Made by a program: the position numbers and the translations under genes. From Lysobacterales bacterium (lineage in GTDB: Bacteria > Pseudomonadota > Gammaproteobacteria > Xanthomonadales > Ahniellaceae), in assembly GCA_016182785.1 (NCBI GenBank), contig JACPFU010000043.1:1-64000 (forward strand): a DNA stretch of 64,000 bases, given 5' to 3'. This document shows, in pieces, positions 47,706 to 61,319 of this stretch. Below the pieces are notes generated by a model. That model made no database searches and was not told the DNA's origin. It saw only the letters and a list, made by a program, of their open reading frames with translations. Positions within the stretch are counted from its first letter, which is position 1. Each line of letters starts with the position of its first letter.

Positions 47706-48875
47706 ATGTCGACCCAACCTGCCCTGCTGGCCCTCGCGGACGGCAGTCTGTTCCGCGGCGTCTCGATCGGCGCCGAAGGCAGCACCACCGGCGAAGTGGT
47801 GTTCAACACCGCGATGACCGGCTACCAGGAGATCCTGACCGATCCTTCCTACAGCCGGCAGATCGTCACGCTGACCTATCCGCACATCGGCAATACCGGC
47901 TGCAACGAGGCCGACGTCGAGTCCGACGCCGTGCATGCTGCCGGACTGGTGGTGCGCAGCGCCACCGAGCGCAGCGACCATTGGCGCAGCCGCATCGGCC
48001 TGCCCGACTACCTGCGTCGGCATGGCATCGTCGCCATCGCCGAAATCGACACGCGCCGGCTGACCCGCATCCTGCGCGAGGGCGGTGCACAGAACGGCTG
48101 CATCGTGGCTGGTGCCGTGGCCGGAGACGAGTCGGCGGCGCTGGCCGCGGCGCGCGCATTCCCGGGGCTCAAGGGCATGGATCTGGCCAAGGTCGTGAGC
48201 ACGCGCCAGTCGCATGCCTGGGAACAGGGCAGCTTCGACCTCGACCGTGGTGTCGCGACCGAAGAACGCGGCGAACTGCATGTGGTCGCCTATGACTTCG
48301 GCATCAAGCACAACATCCTGCGCATGCTGGTCGATCGCGGTTGCCGGGTGACGGTGGTGCCGGCGCAGACCTCCGCGGACGCCGTGTTGGCGCTGCAGCC
48401 CGACGGTGTGTTCCTGTCCAATGGTCCCGGTGATCCGGAGCCCTGCGACTACGCGATCGCGGCGATCCGCCGGTTCATCGCCGTGCGCATCCCGACCTTC
48501 GGCATCTGTCTTGGCCACCAGCTGCTGGCGCTCGCTGCCGGTGCGAAGACCATGAAGATGAAGTTCGGCCACCATGGCGCGAACCACCCGGTGATCGACC
48601 TCGAACGCGGCCGCGTGATGATCTCGTCGCAGAATCACGGGTTCGCGGTGGACGAGGCTTCGCTGCCGGCGAACGTGGTTCCGACGCACCGATCGCTGTT
48701 CGACGGATCGCTGCAGGGAATCGCCCTGACCGATGCCCCGGCCTACGGTTTCCAGGGTCACCCGGAAGCCAGCCCCGGACCGCACGACGTCTCCGGCGTG
48801 TTCGCGCCGTTCCTGCGCGCCATGCATGCCCGCCATGGCGCGATTCCTGCTTCGGAAGCGGGAATCCCTGCCTGA
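47706..48875 (+). CDS. carA: Carbamoyl phosphate synthase small subunit
   Basis: Glutaminase subunit that supplies ammonia to CarB for carbamoyl phosphate, the precursor of arginine and pyrimidines. 389 residues (E. coli 382). N-terminal domain with [17 protein letters not shown] (about 33-49); C-terminal class I amidotransferase with [13 protein letters not shown] (nucleophile Cys) and the His-x-Glu of [14 protein letters not shown] 47706 has GGAGCG about 8 bases upstream. Unusually, a small secreted-protein gene separates it from carB. Confidence 0.97.
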   Translation: MSTQPALLALADGSLFRGVSIGAEGSTTGEVVFNTAMTGYQEILTDPSYSRQIVTLTYPHIGNTGCNEADVESDAVHAAGLVVRSATERSDHWRSRIGLPDYLRRHGIVAIAEIDTRRLTRILREGGAQNGCIVAGAVAGDESAALAAARAFPGLKGMDLAKVVSTRQSHAWEQGSFDLDRGVATEERGELHVVAYDFGIKHNILRMLVDRGCRVTVVPAQTSADAVLALQPDGVFLSNGPGDPEPCDYAIAAIRRFIAVRIPTFGICLGHQLLALAAGAKTMKMKFGHHGANHPVIDLERGRVMISSQNHGFAVDEASLPANVVPTHRSLFDGSLQGIALTDAPAYGFQGHPEASPGPHDVSGVFAPFLRAMHARHGAIPASEAGIPA

Positions 48876-48883
48876 GCATTGCC

Positions 48884-49333
48884 ATGTCCAGACCGATTCG
48901 CCTGCTTTGCCTGATGGCGCTGGCCGGGTTGCCCGCAGCGCATGCCGGCAAGCCGCCGTTCGATCCGCTGACCTCGCCCGTTCCGGCAGCCAAGCCCGAA
49001 CCGAAGCCAGTCGCGGCGGCACCGGCTGCTCCGGCCGCGGGCGCGAAGCCGGCTCCCGCACCGACACCGGTGGCGACACCGACCGCTGCAGCCGCGGCCA
49101 AGCCGGCCTTCGATCCGCTGCATCCGGCCGGTCCGCGCGTGATCGCGTTCGACGAGCTGGAGCATTACGTCGGCAAGTCGGTCGTGATCCGCACCAGCAT
49201 GCGCACCACCCGCAAGGGCACGCTCAAGCGCTTCAACCGCGCCGGGCTGGTGATCGAGGACGTGAGCCGCGGGTTTTCGATGGACATCGACATTCCGCGC
49301 AGCACCGTGGCCGAAGTGCAGGTCCGGGACTGA
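48884..49333 (+). CDS. Secreted protein with Pro/Ala linker, between carA and carB
   Basis: 149 residues: signal peptide 1-21 (ending AAHA), a Pro/Ala/Lys-rich linker (about 25-80) bounded by two FDPL motifs (PPFDPL and PAFDPL), then a compact C-terminal domain (about 86-149, YVGKSVVIRTSMRTTRKGTL and GFSMDIDIPRSTV) that looks like a small beta barrel of SH3 or Sm type. No family recognised. It starts 8 bp after carA and 119 bp before carB, so it is probably cotranscribed with carA, although its product should leave the cytoplasm. A link to carbamoyl phosphate synthesis is not evident. Confidence 0.75.
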   Translation: MSRPIRLLCLMALAGLPAAHAGKPPFDPLTSPVPAAKPEPKPVAAAPAAPAAGAKPAPAPTPVATPTAAAAAKPAFDPLHPAGPRVIAFDELEHYVGKSVVIRTSMRTTRKGTLKRFNRAGLVIEDVSRGFSMDIDIPRSTVAEVQVRD

Positions 49334-49389
49334 CTCTGGCCTTGCGCAGGCGGGGCGTGCCGCGGCGCGAATCGCGCGCGCGAACCGGC

Positions 49390-49395
49390 TAGAAT
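49390..49395 (+). promoter_or_regulatory. Likely -10 box (TAGAAT) of carB
   Basis: TAGAAT 57 bases before the carB ATG in the only sizeable gap of this cluster (49334-49452); no -35 match at 16-18 bases. The predicted start region contains CACCCCAAAA. Confidence 0.4.
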
Positions 49396-49452
49396 CCGCG
49401 CACCCCAAAACCATCGAACCGTTCCGCGCGCGAGCGCGGGGCCGAGGTGTCC

Positions 49453-52676
<3,224 letters not shown>

Positions 52677-52680
<4 letters not shown>

Positions 52681-53153
52681 GAAGACCCCCATTGACCAAG
52701 CGCGGCGTCGAACGCCTGCGCGACGAGCTCGAACGGCTGAAGTCGGTCGAACGGCCGCGCATCATCCAGGCGATCGCCGAGGCGCGTGCGCACGGCGACC
52801 TCAAGGAAAATGCCGAGTACCACGCCGCGCGCGAACAGCAGGGTTTCGTCGAGGGGCGCATCAACGAGCTTGAGGCGGCGCTGTCGTTCGCCGAGGTCAT
52901 CGATGTCAGCCAGCTCAGCGCCGGGACGCGCATCGTGTTCGGCGCCACCGTCGATCTGCTGGAGCTGCACAACAACAACGAGATCACCTACCAGATCGTC
53001 GGCGAGCTCGAAGCCGACATCAAGCAGCGGCTGATCTCGGTGACCTCGCCGATGGCACGGGTGCTGATCGGCAAGAGCGAAGGCGACACGGTCGAATTGC
53101 ACGCCGCGAGCGGCAGTCGCGAGTTCGAGATCATGGCGGTTCGCTACGAGTAG
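52677..53153 (+). CDS. greA: Transcript cleavage factor GreA
   Basis: Binds the RNA polymerase secondary channel and rescues backtracked complexes. 158 residues, as in E. coli. The N-terminal coiled coil contains the acidic tip ([18 protein letters not shown], about residues 41-58, with the Asp and Glu that hold Mg2+), and the C-terminal FKBP-like domain contains [20 protein letters not shown]. The ATG lies in an ATGA overlap with carB and the next gene starts 5 bp after its stop. The carB-greA pairing is typical of Xanthomonadales. Confidence 0.97.
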
Positions 53154-53157
53154 CCCG

Positions 53158-54051
53158 GTGCCGGCTTGCGTCTGGCTGCCGCGCCGCAGCCGCATCGGTG
53201 CGCTCGCCGAGCGCGTACCGCTGCTGCGCGAGGTGCTGGCGCGGGCAACGCGGTTGGCCGATGCTGCGGCGGGCAGCGCGGCGCTGCTTGCCGGCGCGTT
53301 TTCCGGGCTTGGCGAGCGCATTCCGGAGGCGGCGTTGACGCGGCGCTTCGATGTTCCGGGCGACCACAGCGGGCGTTGGCTGCGTGCCGATCCCTGCCAC
53401 CTGCGCGTCGAAGCCTCGGGCGTGCGCATGCTCGCCTGCGGCAGCGGTCTCGGGCTGGCACGCGAGGAATCGGCCGCATTCGCGCTGGCGCTGCAGCCGC
53501 TGTTCGATGAGGCCGGTTGGCGCTTCGACGGCAGCCATCCGGAGCGCTGGTACCTGCAGCCGCCGGCGGAGCATCCGGCCCTTGGCGGCGCCGCGCCGGA
53601 ACAGGTGCTCGGTGCCTTCGTCGACGCCGGTCTGGCCGCGGGCGATGCCGGTCGGGCCACGCGGCAGTGGCTCAATGCGGCGCAGATGGTGCTTCATGCG
53701 CATCCGCTGCAGGCGCAGCGCCGCGGACGCGGCCTGGCGGAAGTGAACAGCGTCTGGTTGCACGGAGACGGCGTCGCGCCCGCGCAGCTGCGGTCGCCAA
53801 GCACGCTGGTCTGTTCGCGCGATCCGTTGCTGCTCGGTTGTGCCGACGCTGCGAGTGTGCGCGTGGCGGAACTGCCGGTCGCTACCGAGCGCGAGTGGCT
53901 GCTCGACGCGCGCGACGCGCTCGCGTCCGCGCCGGCGCTGCAGGAAGTGCTGGCGTGGCGCCGGCCGCTGCTGCTGCAACTCGAAAGCGGCGAGCGCTTT
54001 CACTGGCGGCCGGTGCACCGTTGGCGCTTCTGGCGACTGGAGCCGGCGTGA
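53158..54051 (+). CDS. rpfE: RpfE-like protein
   Basis: 297 residues, cytoplasmic, without signal peptide or transmembrane segment; Arg- and Ala-rich, with conserved-looking blocks LRADPCHLRVEASGVRML (about 79-96) and AEVNSVWLHGDG. No catalytic motif is recognised. The name rests on position: between greA and recJ, where Xanthomonas and Xylella carry rpfE (regulation of pathogenicity factors, molecular function unknown), and on the similar size. GTG start 5 bp after greA, no strong Shine-Dalgarno; its stop overlaps the recJ start (TGATG). Confidence 0.7.
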   Translation: MPACVWLPRRSRIGALAERVPLLREVLARATRLADAAAGSAALLAGAFSGLGERIPEAALTRRFDVPGDHSGRWLRADPCHLRVEASGVRMLACGSGLGLAREESAAFALALQPLFDEAGWRFDGSHPERWYLQPPAEHPALGGAAPEQVLGAFVDAGLAAGDAGRATRQWLNAAQMVLHAHPLQAQRRGRGLAEVNSVWLHGDGVAPAQLRSPSTLVCSRDPLLLGCADAASVRVAELPVATEREWLLDARDALASAPALQEVLAWRRPLLLQLESGERFHWRPVHRWRFWRLEPA

Positions 54052-55760
54052 TGCAGCTGCGTCGACGCGTCGTTCCGGACATTGGACTGGGAGGCGGCAG
54101 CAACCTGCATCCAGTGCTGGCGCGCGTCTACGCAGCGCGTGGCGTGACCTCTCCCGAGCAGCTTGACCTGCGTCTGACGCGATTGCTCGCGCCGGATGGA
54201 CTCGATGGCATCGACGTCGCGTGCGATCTGCTGCGCACCGCGATCGCCAATGACGCGCGCATCGTGGTCGTCGGCGACTTCGACTGCGACGGCGCCACCG
54301 GTGCCGCGGTCGCGCTGCGCGGACTGCGCATGCTCGGTGCGACGCGCGTGGAAGTGCGCGTGCCGAACCGCGTCTTGCACGGCTACGGGCTGAGCCCGGC
54401 GCTGGTTGCCGAGATCGTCGCCAACGGCGTCCCCGATCTGCTGTTCACCGTGGACAGCGGCATCGCCTGCAACGCCGGTGTGCGTGCCGCCAAGGACGCA
54501 GGTTGCAAGGTGCTGGTTACCGACCACCATCTGCCGCCGGAGCGGTTGCCGGAAGCCGACGCCATCGTCAACCCGAACCTGCACGGCGATGCCTTTGCCA
54601 GCAAGACGCTGGCCGGTGTCGGCGTGGTGTTCTACCTGCTGCTCGCGCTGCGGGCCTCGATGCGCGCGGGCGGGGCGTTCGCGATGCGGGCGGAGCCGGA
54701 TCTATCGGCGCTGCTCGACCTGGTCGCGCTCGGCACCGTGGCCGACCTGGTCGCGCTCGATCACAACAACCGCGTGCTGGTCGCTGCGGGCTTGCGCCGC
54801 ATCCGCAGCGGGCGCGCCTGTGCCGGAATCACCGCGTTGATCGAGGTTTCCAAGCGGCGGGCGGAGACGCTCACGGCCAGCGATCTGGCGTTTGGCCTCG
54901 GACCGCGGGTCAATGCCGCGGGGCGCATGGAGGACATGGGCATCGGCATCGCCTGCCTGTGCAGCGACGACGTCGGCGCGGCGCGCGAACTCGCCACGCG
55001 CCTGGATGCGATCAATTCCGAACGTCGCGGCGTGCAGCAGGACATGGTCGACCAGGCCGAGGGGCTGGTCGCAAGCCTGCGCCTCGATGGCGAACTGCCG
55101 CCGGTGCTCTGCCTGCATGAGCCGGACTGGCACGCAGGCATCGTCGGGCTGGTCGCATCGAAGATCAAGGAACGCGTGCATCGCCCGGTATTCGCGTTCG
55201 CGGCGGCCGGCGACAGCGAGGAACTGAAGGCCTCTGCGCGGTCAGTGCCGGGTGTGCATCTGCGCGACTTGCTGGTCGAACTCGACCGCCGCGAGCCCGG
55301 CCTGATGCGCCGTTTCGGCGGTCATGCGATGGCTGCCGGCTTGAGCCTGGACGCCGCATTGCTGCCGAGGTTCTGCGTCGCGATCGAGCAGCTTGCGCGC
55401 GAACGCATCGATGCCGCGCTGCTTGCGGCGGAGATCTGGACCGACGGTGCGCTTGAGGCCTCGGAGATCGACCTCGCTCTCGCCGAAGCGCTGGCAGATG
55501 GCGGACCCTGGGGCCAGGCATTTCCAGAGCCGCAGTTCGATGGCCAGTTCGAGGTCGCTTCGGCCAAGGTCGTCGGCTCCCGCCATGTGGCGATGCGCCT
55601 GCTTCACGCCGGCGGTCGCGCGTTCGATGCGATCGCATTTTCCGCGTACCAGGGGCGCGTGCCCGACGGTCGCATCCATGCGGTGTTCCAACCGATCGTC
55701 GACGACTGGCGCGGAGAGCGCCGCGTGAAGCTGCTGCTGCGCCATTTCGAGCCGGTCTGA
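54051..55760 (+). CDS. recJ: Single-stranded-DNA-specific exonuclease RecJ
   Basis: 5'-3' exonuclease acting on single-stranded DNA in RecF-pathway recombination and mismatch repair. 569 residues (E. coli 577). DHH-family metal motifs: GDFDCDGATGAAVALRG (about 75-91; DYDADG in many relatives), TVDSGIA, TDHHLPPE (about 161-168), and the C-terminal DHHA1 domain with RFGGHAMAAGLSL. ATG 54051 overlaps the preceding stop by one base; GTG 54048 is an alternative. It precedes prfB by 69 bp. Confidence 0.96.
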   Translation: MQLRRRVVPDIGLGGGSNLHPVLARVYAARGVTSPEQLDLRLTRLLAPDGLDGIDVACDLLRTAIANDARIVVVGDFDCDGATGAAVALRGLRMLGATRVEVRVPNRVLHGYGLSPALVAEIVANGVPDLLFTVDSGIACNAGVRAAKDAGCKVLVTDHHLPPERLPEADAIVNPNLHGDAFASKTLAGVGVVFYLLLALRASMRAGGAFAMRAEPDLSALLDLVALGTVADLVALDHNNRVLVAAGLRRIRSGRACAGITALIEVSKRRAETLTASDLAFGLGPRVNAAGRMEDMGIGIACLCSDDVGAARELATRLDAINSERRGVQQDMVDQAEGLVASLRLDGELPPVLCLHEPDWHAGIVGLVASKIKERVHRPVFAFAAAGDSEELKASARSVPGVHLRDLLVELDRREPGLMRRFGGHAMAAGLSLDAALLPRFCVAIEQLARERIDAALLAAEIWTDGALEASEIDLALAEALADGGPWGQAFPEPQFDGQFEVASAKVVGSRHVAMRLLHAGGRAFDAIAFSAYQGRVPDGRIHAVFQPIVDDWRGERRVKLLLRHFEPV

Positions 55761-55829
55761 CGCGGCCAGCGAGCGCAGCCGCGGGAGCGGCTCTGGTATT
55801 CTCGCCGGCCGTTTTCAGCGACCAACGCC

Positions 55830-56955
<1,126 letters not shown>

Positions 56956-56969
56956 ACCCGGGAACGACC

Positions 56970-58484
56970 ATGACCGAGACCACTACGCCGATCGTCGACG
57001 AGAACCGCCTGATTGCCGAGCGTCGCGCCAAGCTGCATGAGTTGCGCACGCACGGCAACGCCTATCCGAACGACTTCCATCCGGATGCATTCGCCGGCCA
57101 GTTGCAGGACGACTACGCCGACAAGGAGCAGTGGAGCGCCGAGGCCATCGACGGCATCGCGCGCCGAGTGCGCGTGGCCGGACGCATGCTCGCGAAGCGC
57201 ATCATGGGCAAGGCTGCGTTCACGCAGATCCAGGATCAGAGCGGGCGCATCCAGCTGTTCCTGCAGCAGAGCACGCTCGGTGAAAGTTACGAGGCGTTCA
57301 AGGGCTTCGACGTCGGCGACATTCTCGGCGCCGAAGGGCAGGTGATGCGCACCAAGACCGGCGAGCTGTCGATCAAGGTTGACCGCCTGCGCTTGTTGAC
57401 GAAGTCGCTGCGGCCGCTGCCGGACAAGTGGCATGGCCTGGAGAACGTCGAGCAGCGCTATCGCCAGCGTTACGTCGACCTGATCGTCAACGAAGACTCG
57501 CGGCGCGTGTTCGCGCTGCGTTCGCGTGCCGTGCGTGCAATCCGCGATTTCATGGAGGGGCGCGGCTTCGTCGAAGTCGAGACGCCGATGATGCACCCGA
57601 TCCCGGGCGGTGCCACCGCGCGGCCGTTCGTGACGCACCACAACGCGCTGGATCTGCAGATGTATCTGCGCGTCGCGCCCGAGCTCTACCTGAAGCGCCT
57701 GGTCGTCGGCGGGCTCGATCGTGTCTTCGAGATCAACCGCAACTTCCGCAACGAGGGCGTGAGCACGCGCCACAATCCCGAATTCACCATGCTCGAGTCG
57801 TACCAGGCCTACGCCACGTTCAACGAGGTCATGGACATGACCGAGGCGATGATCCGCTGTGCCGCCCAGGCCGGCGCCGGCACCACGTCCTTGAACTGGG
57901 AAGGTCGCGCCATCGACCTCGGGCCGGCCTTCGCGCGCACGCGCATGGACGACGCGGTGCTCGCCGTCAATCCCGAGATCCGTCGCGAGCAGTTGCGCGA
58001 TCGCGAGGCGATGGTCGCCCACTGCGCGCGCCTAGGCATCCACGTCAAGAAGGACTACGGCTGGGGCAAGATCCTGCTCGAAATCTTCGAGAAGACCGTC
58101 GAGCAGAACTTGGTGCAGCCGACCTTCATCACTGCGCATCCGACCGAGGTTTCGCCACTGGCGCGCGCCAACGACCAGGACCCCGGCATCACCGATCGCT
58201 TCGAGTTGTTCATCGGCGGCAAGGAACTCGCCAACGGCTTCTCGGAGTTGAACGATCCCGAAGACCAGGCCGCGCGCTTCCTGGCGCAGGTGGAAGCCAA
58301 GGACTCCGGAGACGACGAGGCGATGCACTTCGACGCCGACTACATCCGCGCGCTGGAATACGGCCTGCCGCCGACCGGCGGGCTCGGTGTCGGCATCGAC
58401 CGCCTGGTCATGCTGATCGCCGACGTGCCGTCGATCCGCGACGTGCTGCTGTTTCCGTACATGCGTCCGGAAGTCGAGCGCTGA
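56970..58484 (+). CDS. lysS: Lysyl-tRNA synthetase, class II
   Basis: Charges tRNA-Lys in the cytoplasm. 504 residues (E. coli LysS 505). N-terminal OB-fold ([20 protein letters not shown], about residues 66-85), class II motif 2 ([20 protein letters not shown], about 256-275) and motif 3 ([12 protein letters not shown], about 472-483). GGAACG before the ATG at 56970, 14 bp after prfB. The prfB-lysS pairing is conserved in gammaproteobacteria; a strong terminator follows. Confidence 0.98.
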   Translation: MTETTTPIVDENRLIAERRAKLHELRTHGNAYPNDFHPDAFAGQLQDDYADKEQWSAEAIDGIARRVRVAGRMLAKRIMGKAAFTQIQDQSGRIQLFLQQSTLGESYEAFKGFDVGDILGAEGQVMRTKTGELSIKVDRLRLLTKSLRPLPDKWHGLENVEQRYRQRYVDLIVNEDSRRVFALRSRAVRAIRDFMEGRGFVEVETPMMHPIPGGATARPFVTHHNALDLQMYLRVAPELYLKRLVVGGLDRVFEINRNFRNEGVSTRHNPEFTMLESYQAYATFNEVMDMTEAMIRCAAQAGAGTTSLNWEGRAIDLGPAFARTRMDDAVLAVNPEIRREQLRDREAMVAHCARLGIHVKKDYGWGKILLEIFEKTVEQNLVQPTFITAHPTEVSPLARANDQDPGITDRFELFIGGKELANGFSELNDPEDQAARFLAQVEAKDSGDDEAMHFDADYIRALEYGLPPTGGLGVGIDRLVMLIADVPSIRDVLLFPYMRPEVER

Positions 58485-58488
58485 GAAG

Positions 58489-58514
58489 AGATCGAGGTCT
58501 TCGGACCTCGATCT
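58489..58514. terminator. Terminator hairpin after lysS
   Basis: 11-bp perfect stem AGATCGAGGTC (58489-58499) / GACCTCGATCT (58504-58514) capped by the very stable TTCG tetraloop. The T tract is weak on the plus side. It lies between convergent lysS and the acyl-CoA ligase gene, and could serve both. Confidence 0.7.
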
Positions 58515-58516
58515 GT

Positions 58517-60196
58517 TCAGACTGCCGGTTTGGGTGCGTCGCGCAGTTCGCGGCGCAGGATCTTGCCGACGTTGGTCTTCGGCAGTGAATCACGGAACTC
58601 GATGATCTTCGGCTGCTTGTAGCCGGTGAGGTTCTCCTTGCAGTGCGCCCTGACCTGTTCTGCGGTCAGATTCGGATCCTTGCGCACGATCACGAGTTTC
58701 ACCGCTTCGCCGGACTTGTCGTCGGGCACGCCGACTGCGGCCACTTCCAGCACGCCCGGCATGGTCGCGACCACATCCTCGATCTCGTTCGGATAGACGT
58801 TGAATCCCGAGACCAGGATCATGTCCTTCTTGCGATCGACGATGTAGAAGAACCCGCGCTCGTCGTACTTGCCCATGTCGCCGGTGCGCAGCCAGCCATC
58901 GACGATGGTCTTGGCGGTGTCCTCCGGGCGCTGCCAGTAGCCCTTCATCACCTGTGGGCCGCGCACGCAGATCTCGCCGATGTCACCCATGCCCAGGATG
59001 TGCCCGTCATCGTCCTGGATGCACAGGTCGGTCGACGGGGCGGGAAGCCCGATCGAGCCGCTGTACTCGGTGTTTTCCAGCGGGTTGATGGTGGCGACTG
59101 GCGAGCTCTCGGTCATGCCAAAGCCTTCGATCAGGGTGCAGCCGGTGACCTTCTTCCAGCGCTCCGCGACCGCGCGTTGCACCGCCATGCCGCCGCCGAA
59201 GCTCATCTTGAGGTGCGAGAAGTCGACCTCGGCGAAACCCGGCGTGTTGAGCAGTCCATTGAACAGGGTGTTGACGCCGGTGATCGCGGTGAATGGCGTC
59301 TTCGCCAGTTCCTTGACGAAGCCGGGCATGTCACGCGGGTTGGTGATCAGCACGTTGATGCCGCCGAACTTGATGAACACCAGGCAATTACAGGTGAGCG
59401 CGAAGATGTGATAGAGCGGCAGCGCCGTGATCATCACTTCCTCGCCGAGCTTGATGTTGGCGCCGAACCAGGCCGACACCATCTGCATGTTCGCGATCAG
59501 GTTGCGATGCGTGAGCATCGCGCCCTTGGCGACGCCGGTGGTGCCTCCGGTGTATTGCAGGAAGGCGATGTCGTCGGCGACCAGGTCGACCTTCGGTGCC
59601 GGTTTGCGCGAGCCCGCAGCGAGGACATCGTTGAAGCGGATGGCGCCGGTGATCTGGTAGTCAGGCACGATCTTCTTCACGTGCCGCGCGACGAAATTCA
59701 CGATCAGCGATTTCGGGAAACCAAGCAGGTCGCCAAGGGCGGTGGTGATGACATGGCGGATCGGCGTGTCCTTCAGCACCTCGCTCAGCGTGGCAGCGAA
59801 GTTGTCGAGCACGACAATGGCGCTGGCGCCGGCGTCGTTGAGCTGGTGCTTCAGCTCGCGTGCCGTGTACATGGGGTTGGTGTTGACCACCGTCAGTCCG
59901 GCGCGCAGCGCGCCGAAGATCGCGATCGGGTACTGCAGCAGGTTCGGCAGCATGATCGCGATGCGATCGCCCTTCTTCAGCTGCAGTTCGTTCAGCAGGT
60001 ACGACGCGAAGTTGGCGCTGAGCGCGTCGAGATCGTCGTAGGTGATGGTCTTGCCCATGTTGGTGAATGCGGGCTTCTGCCGGTAGCCGTCACATGCTTC
60101 GCGCAGGACCGAAACGATCGACGCATAGGCATTGACGTCGATCTCGGCCGGAACCCCTTTCGGATAGGTGGCCAACCAGGGCCGTTCGATCTGCAT
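58517..60196 (-). CDS. fadD: Long-chain acyl-CoA ligase (FadD/RpfB-like)
   Basis: Activates fatty acids to acyl-CoA. 559 residues, the size of FadD and RpfB. AMP-binding motif YTGGTTGVAKGAMLTHRN (about 211-228), GFGMTESSPV, the GWLRTGDMG hinge, and KILRRELR at the C-terminus. The start at 60196 (MQIERPWL) has GGAGAAG 7 bases upstream on the minus strand. In Xanthomonas the rpf cluster places an enzyme of this type (RpfB) beyond rpfF, transcribed toward lysS as here; the position therefore suggests it is the RpfB counterpart, with the intervening genes missing. Confidence 0.93.
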   Translation of the reverse strand: MQIERPWLATYPKGVPAEIDVNAYASIVSVLREACDGYRQKPAFTNMGKTITYDDLDALSANFASYLLNELQLKKGDRIAIMLPNLLQYPIAIFGALRAGLTVVNTNPMYTARELKHQLNDAGASAIVVLDNFAATLSEVLKDTPIRHVITTALGDLLGFPKSLIVNFVARHVKKIVPDYQITGAIRFNDVLAAGSRKPAPKVDLVADDIAFLQYTGGTTGVAKGAMLTHRNLIANMQMVSAWFGANIKLGEEVMITALPLYHIFALTCNCLVFIKFGGINVLITNPRDMPGFVKELAKTPFTAITGVNTLFNGLLNTPGFAEVDFSHLKMSFGGGMAVQRAVAERWKKVTGCTLIEGFGMTESSPVATINPLENTEYSGSIGLPAPSTDLCIQDDDGHILGMGDIGEICVRGPQVMKGYWQRPEDTAKTIVDGWLRTGDMGKYDERGFFYIVDRKKDMILVSGFNVYPNEIEDVVATMPGVLEVAAVGVPDDKSGEAVKLVIVRKDPNLTAEQVRAHCKENLTGYKQPKIIEFRDSLPKTNVGKILRRELRDAPKPAV

Positions 60197-60358
60197 GCGT
60201 GCTTCTCCCGAATCCACAACCGATGGCCACAGGATGCATGCCGCATCCGATTCGTCCGGATTGCAGCACAGGGGTCATATCCAGACAAGCAAGCGCAGGT
60301 CGCAAGTCGAGGACTGCGACCTTCGATGAAATCCCTGCGATTCTCCGTGTCGCGCCTG

Positions 60359-60386
60359 TTGACGCACGCCGGTCAGCTGTTATGAT
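60359..60386 (+). promoter_or_regulatory. Promoter of the tRNA-Ala/tRNA-Glu pair
   Basis: TTGACG (60359-60364), 16-base spacer, TATGAT (60381-60386), with a GC-rich discriminator (GCGCGCCC) after it, as expected for a stable-RNA promoter. The start would be near 60393, 9 bases before the tRNA. Confidence 0.75.
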
Positions 60387-60401
60387 GCGCGCCCTTTCGC
60401 G

Positions 60402-60477
60402 GGGGCCATAGCTCAGCTGGTAGAGCGCTACAATGGCATTGTAGAGGCCGCCGGTTCGACTCCGGCTGGCTCCACCA
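60402..60477 (+). tRNA. tRNA-Ala (GGC)
   Basis: 76 bases with encoded CCA. Acceptor GGGGCCA/TGGCTCC (one G-T pair), anticodon stem CTACA/TGTAG with loop ATGGCAT giving anticodon GGC, T arm CCGGTTCGACTCCGG. It reads GCC and GCU codons. First of two tRNAs from one promoter. Confidence 0.97.
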
Positions 60478-60494
60478 CGAAAGGTTGCAAGAGA

Positions 60495-60570
60495 GTCCCC
60501 ATCGTCTAGAGGCCTAGGACACGGCCCTTTCACGGCTGTAACAGGGGTTCGAATCCCCTTGGGGACGCCA
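60495..60570 (+). tRNA. tRNA-Glu (TTC)
   Basis: 76 bases with encoded CCA. Acceptor GTCCCCA/TGGGGAC, anticodon stem CGGCC/GGCTG with loop CTTTCAC giving TTC, T arm CAGGGGTTCGAATCCCCTT. It follows tRNA-Ala by 17 bases and is ended by a strong hairpin terminator. Confidence 0.97.
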
Positions 60571-60574
60571 TGCC

Positions 60575-60602
60575 AAGGCCGCCTGCGGGCGGCCTTCGTT
60601 TT
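60575..60602 (+). terminator. Terminator after tRNA-Glu
   Basis: Perfect 9-bp stem AAGGCCGCC (60575-60583) / GGCGGCCTT (60588-60596), TGCG loop, then CGTTTTC. It closes the tRNA-Ala/Glu unit before the csrA promoter. Confidence 0.85.
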
Positions 60603-60604
60603 CA

Positions 60605-60633
60605 TTGCGAAGGGATAGGGTGGTCTGTAGTAT
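60605..60633 (+). promoter_or_regulatory. Candidate csrA promoter
   Basis: TTGCGA (60605-60610), 17-base spacer, TAGTAT (60628-60633). It lies just after the tRNA-Glu terminator and about 85 bases before the csrA ATG; the leader holds the strong GGGGAGG ribosome-binding site, which also contains GGA, the core of CsrA sites, so autoregulation is possible. Confidence 0.55.
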
Positions 60634-60716
60634 CCGGCGCATGGCGGCTTCGGCCGAGCTACGCGACGGACTGCACGGTGAGACAGCAGTTCCGTCCGCA
60701 CCGGGGGAGGTAGGAC

Positions 60717-60935
60717 ATGTTGATTCTGACGCGTCGTGTAGGTGAGACGCTGATGATCGGAGACCAGGTAACGGTCACGGTACTCGGCGTGAAGGGCAAT
60801 CAGGTTCGCATCGGCATCAACGCACCCAAGGATCTCGCCGTGCATCGCGAGGAGATCTACCAGCGGATCCGCCGCGAGCAGGAAGGACAGAAGGAACACC
60901 CGGGCGACGCGGGCGCGGAAGCCGCGAAAGTCTGA
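60717..60935 (+). CDS. csrA: Carbon storage regulator CsrA/RsmA
   Basis: Small RNA-binding dimer that controls translation and stability of mRNAs containing GGA sites. 72 residues: the conserved core ([45 protein letters not shown], with Arg44-type and Leu4 positions present) plus a charged C-terminal extension of about 10 residues beyond the E. coli length of 61. Only 7 bp separate its stop from tRNA-Ser, so the two are probably cotranscribed, an arrangement common in gammaproteobacteria. Confidence 0.97.
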   Translation: MLILTRRVGETLMIGDQVTVTVLGVKGNQVRIGINAPKDLAVHREEIYQRIRREQEGQKEHPGDAGAEAAKV

Positions 60936-60942
60936 AGAATAC

Positions 60943-61035
60943 GGAGAGATGCCCGAGAGGCCGAAGGGGCTCCCCTGCTAAGGGAGTATAGGGTCAAAAG
61001 CCTTATCGAGGGTTCGAATCCCTCTCTCTCCGCCA
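60943..61035 (+). tRNA. tRNA-Ser (GCT)
   Basis: 93 bases with encoded CCA and the long variable arm of serine tRNAs. Acceptor GGAGAGA/TCTCTCC, anticodon loop CTGCTAA giving GCT. It lies directly behind csrA and lacks its own visible promoter. Confidence 0.96.
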
Positions 61036-61043
61036 GTCATGAC

Positions 61044-61069
61044 ACGGCCCCGAGGGGCCGTTTGTTTTT
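61044..61069 (+). terminator. Terminator after tRNA-Ser
   Basis: 7-bp stem ACGGCCC (61044-61050) / GGGCCGT (61055-61061), CGAG loop, then TTGTTTTT. It separates the csrA/tRNA-Ser unit from the following tRNA-Arg promoter. Confidence 0.8.
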
Positions 61070-61114
61070 GTGGTCGGAGCGTATCGCCAGGAACAAGAAA
61101 GTTGCGGCGAAGTG

Positions 61115-61143
61115 TTGACGACTCGGTCGGAGCCATCCATAAT
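61115..61143 (+). promoter_or_regulatory. tRNA-Arg (ACG) promoter
   Basis: TTGACG (61115-61120), 17-base spacer, CATAAT (61138-61143); start expected near 61150, 8 bases before the tRNA. Confidence 0.8.
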
Positions 61144-61157
61144 TCCGCTCCTTGCTT

Positions 61158-61234
61158 GCGCCCGTAGCTCAGTTGGATAGAGTACCAGGCTACGAACTTG
61201 GTGGTCGGGAGTTCGAATCTCTCCGGGCGCGCCA
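61158..61234 (+). tRNA. tRNA-Arg (ACG)
   Basis: 77 bases with encoded CCA. Acceptor GCGCCCG/CGGGCGC, anticodon loop CTACGAA giving ACG (A34 is expected to be deaminated to inosine by TadA). Its own promoter and a strong terminator bracket it. Confidence 0.97.
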
Positions 61235-61244
61235 ACATGTTGAG

Positions 61245-61279
61245 ACGAAGCGGGGCGCGAAAGCGCCCCGCTTCGTTTG
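61245..61279 (+). terminator. Terminator after tRNA-Arg (ACG)
   Basis: Perfect 14-bp stem ACGAAGCGGGGCGC (61245-61258) / GCGCCCCGCTTCGT (61263-61276) with a GAAA loop and a short T run (TTTG). Confidence 0.8.
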
Positions 61280-61319
61280 AATGATGCGGTTTGAGCGAGG
61301 CGGTTCGTACGGTTCTTCG

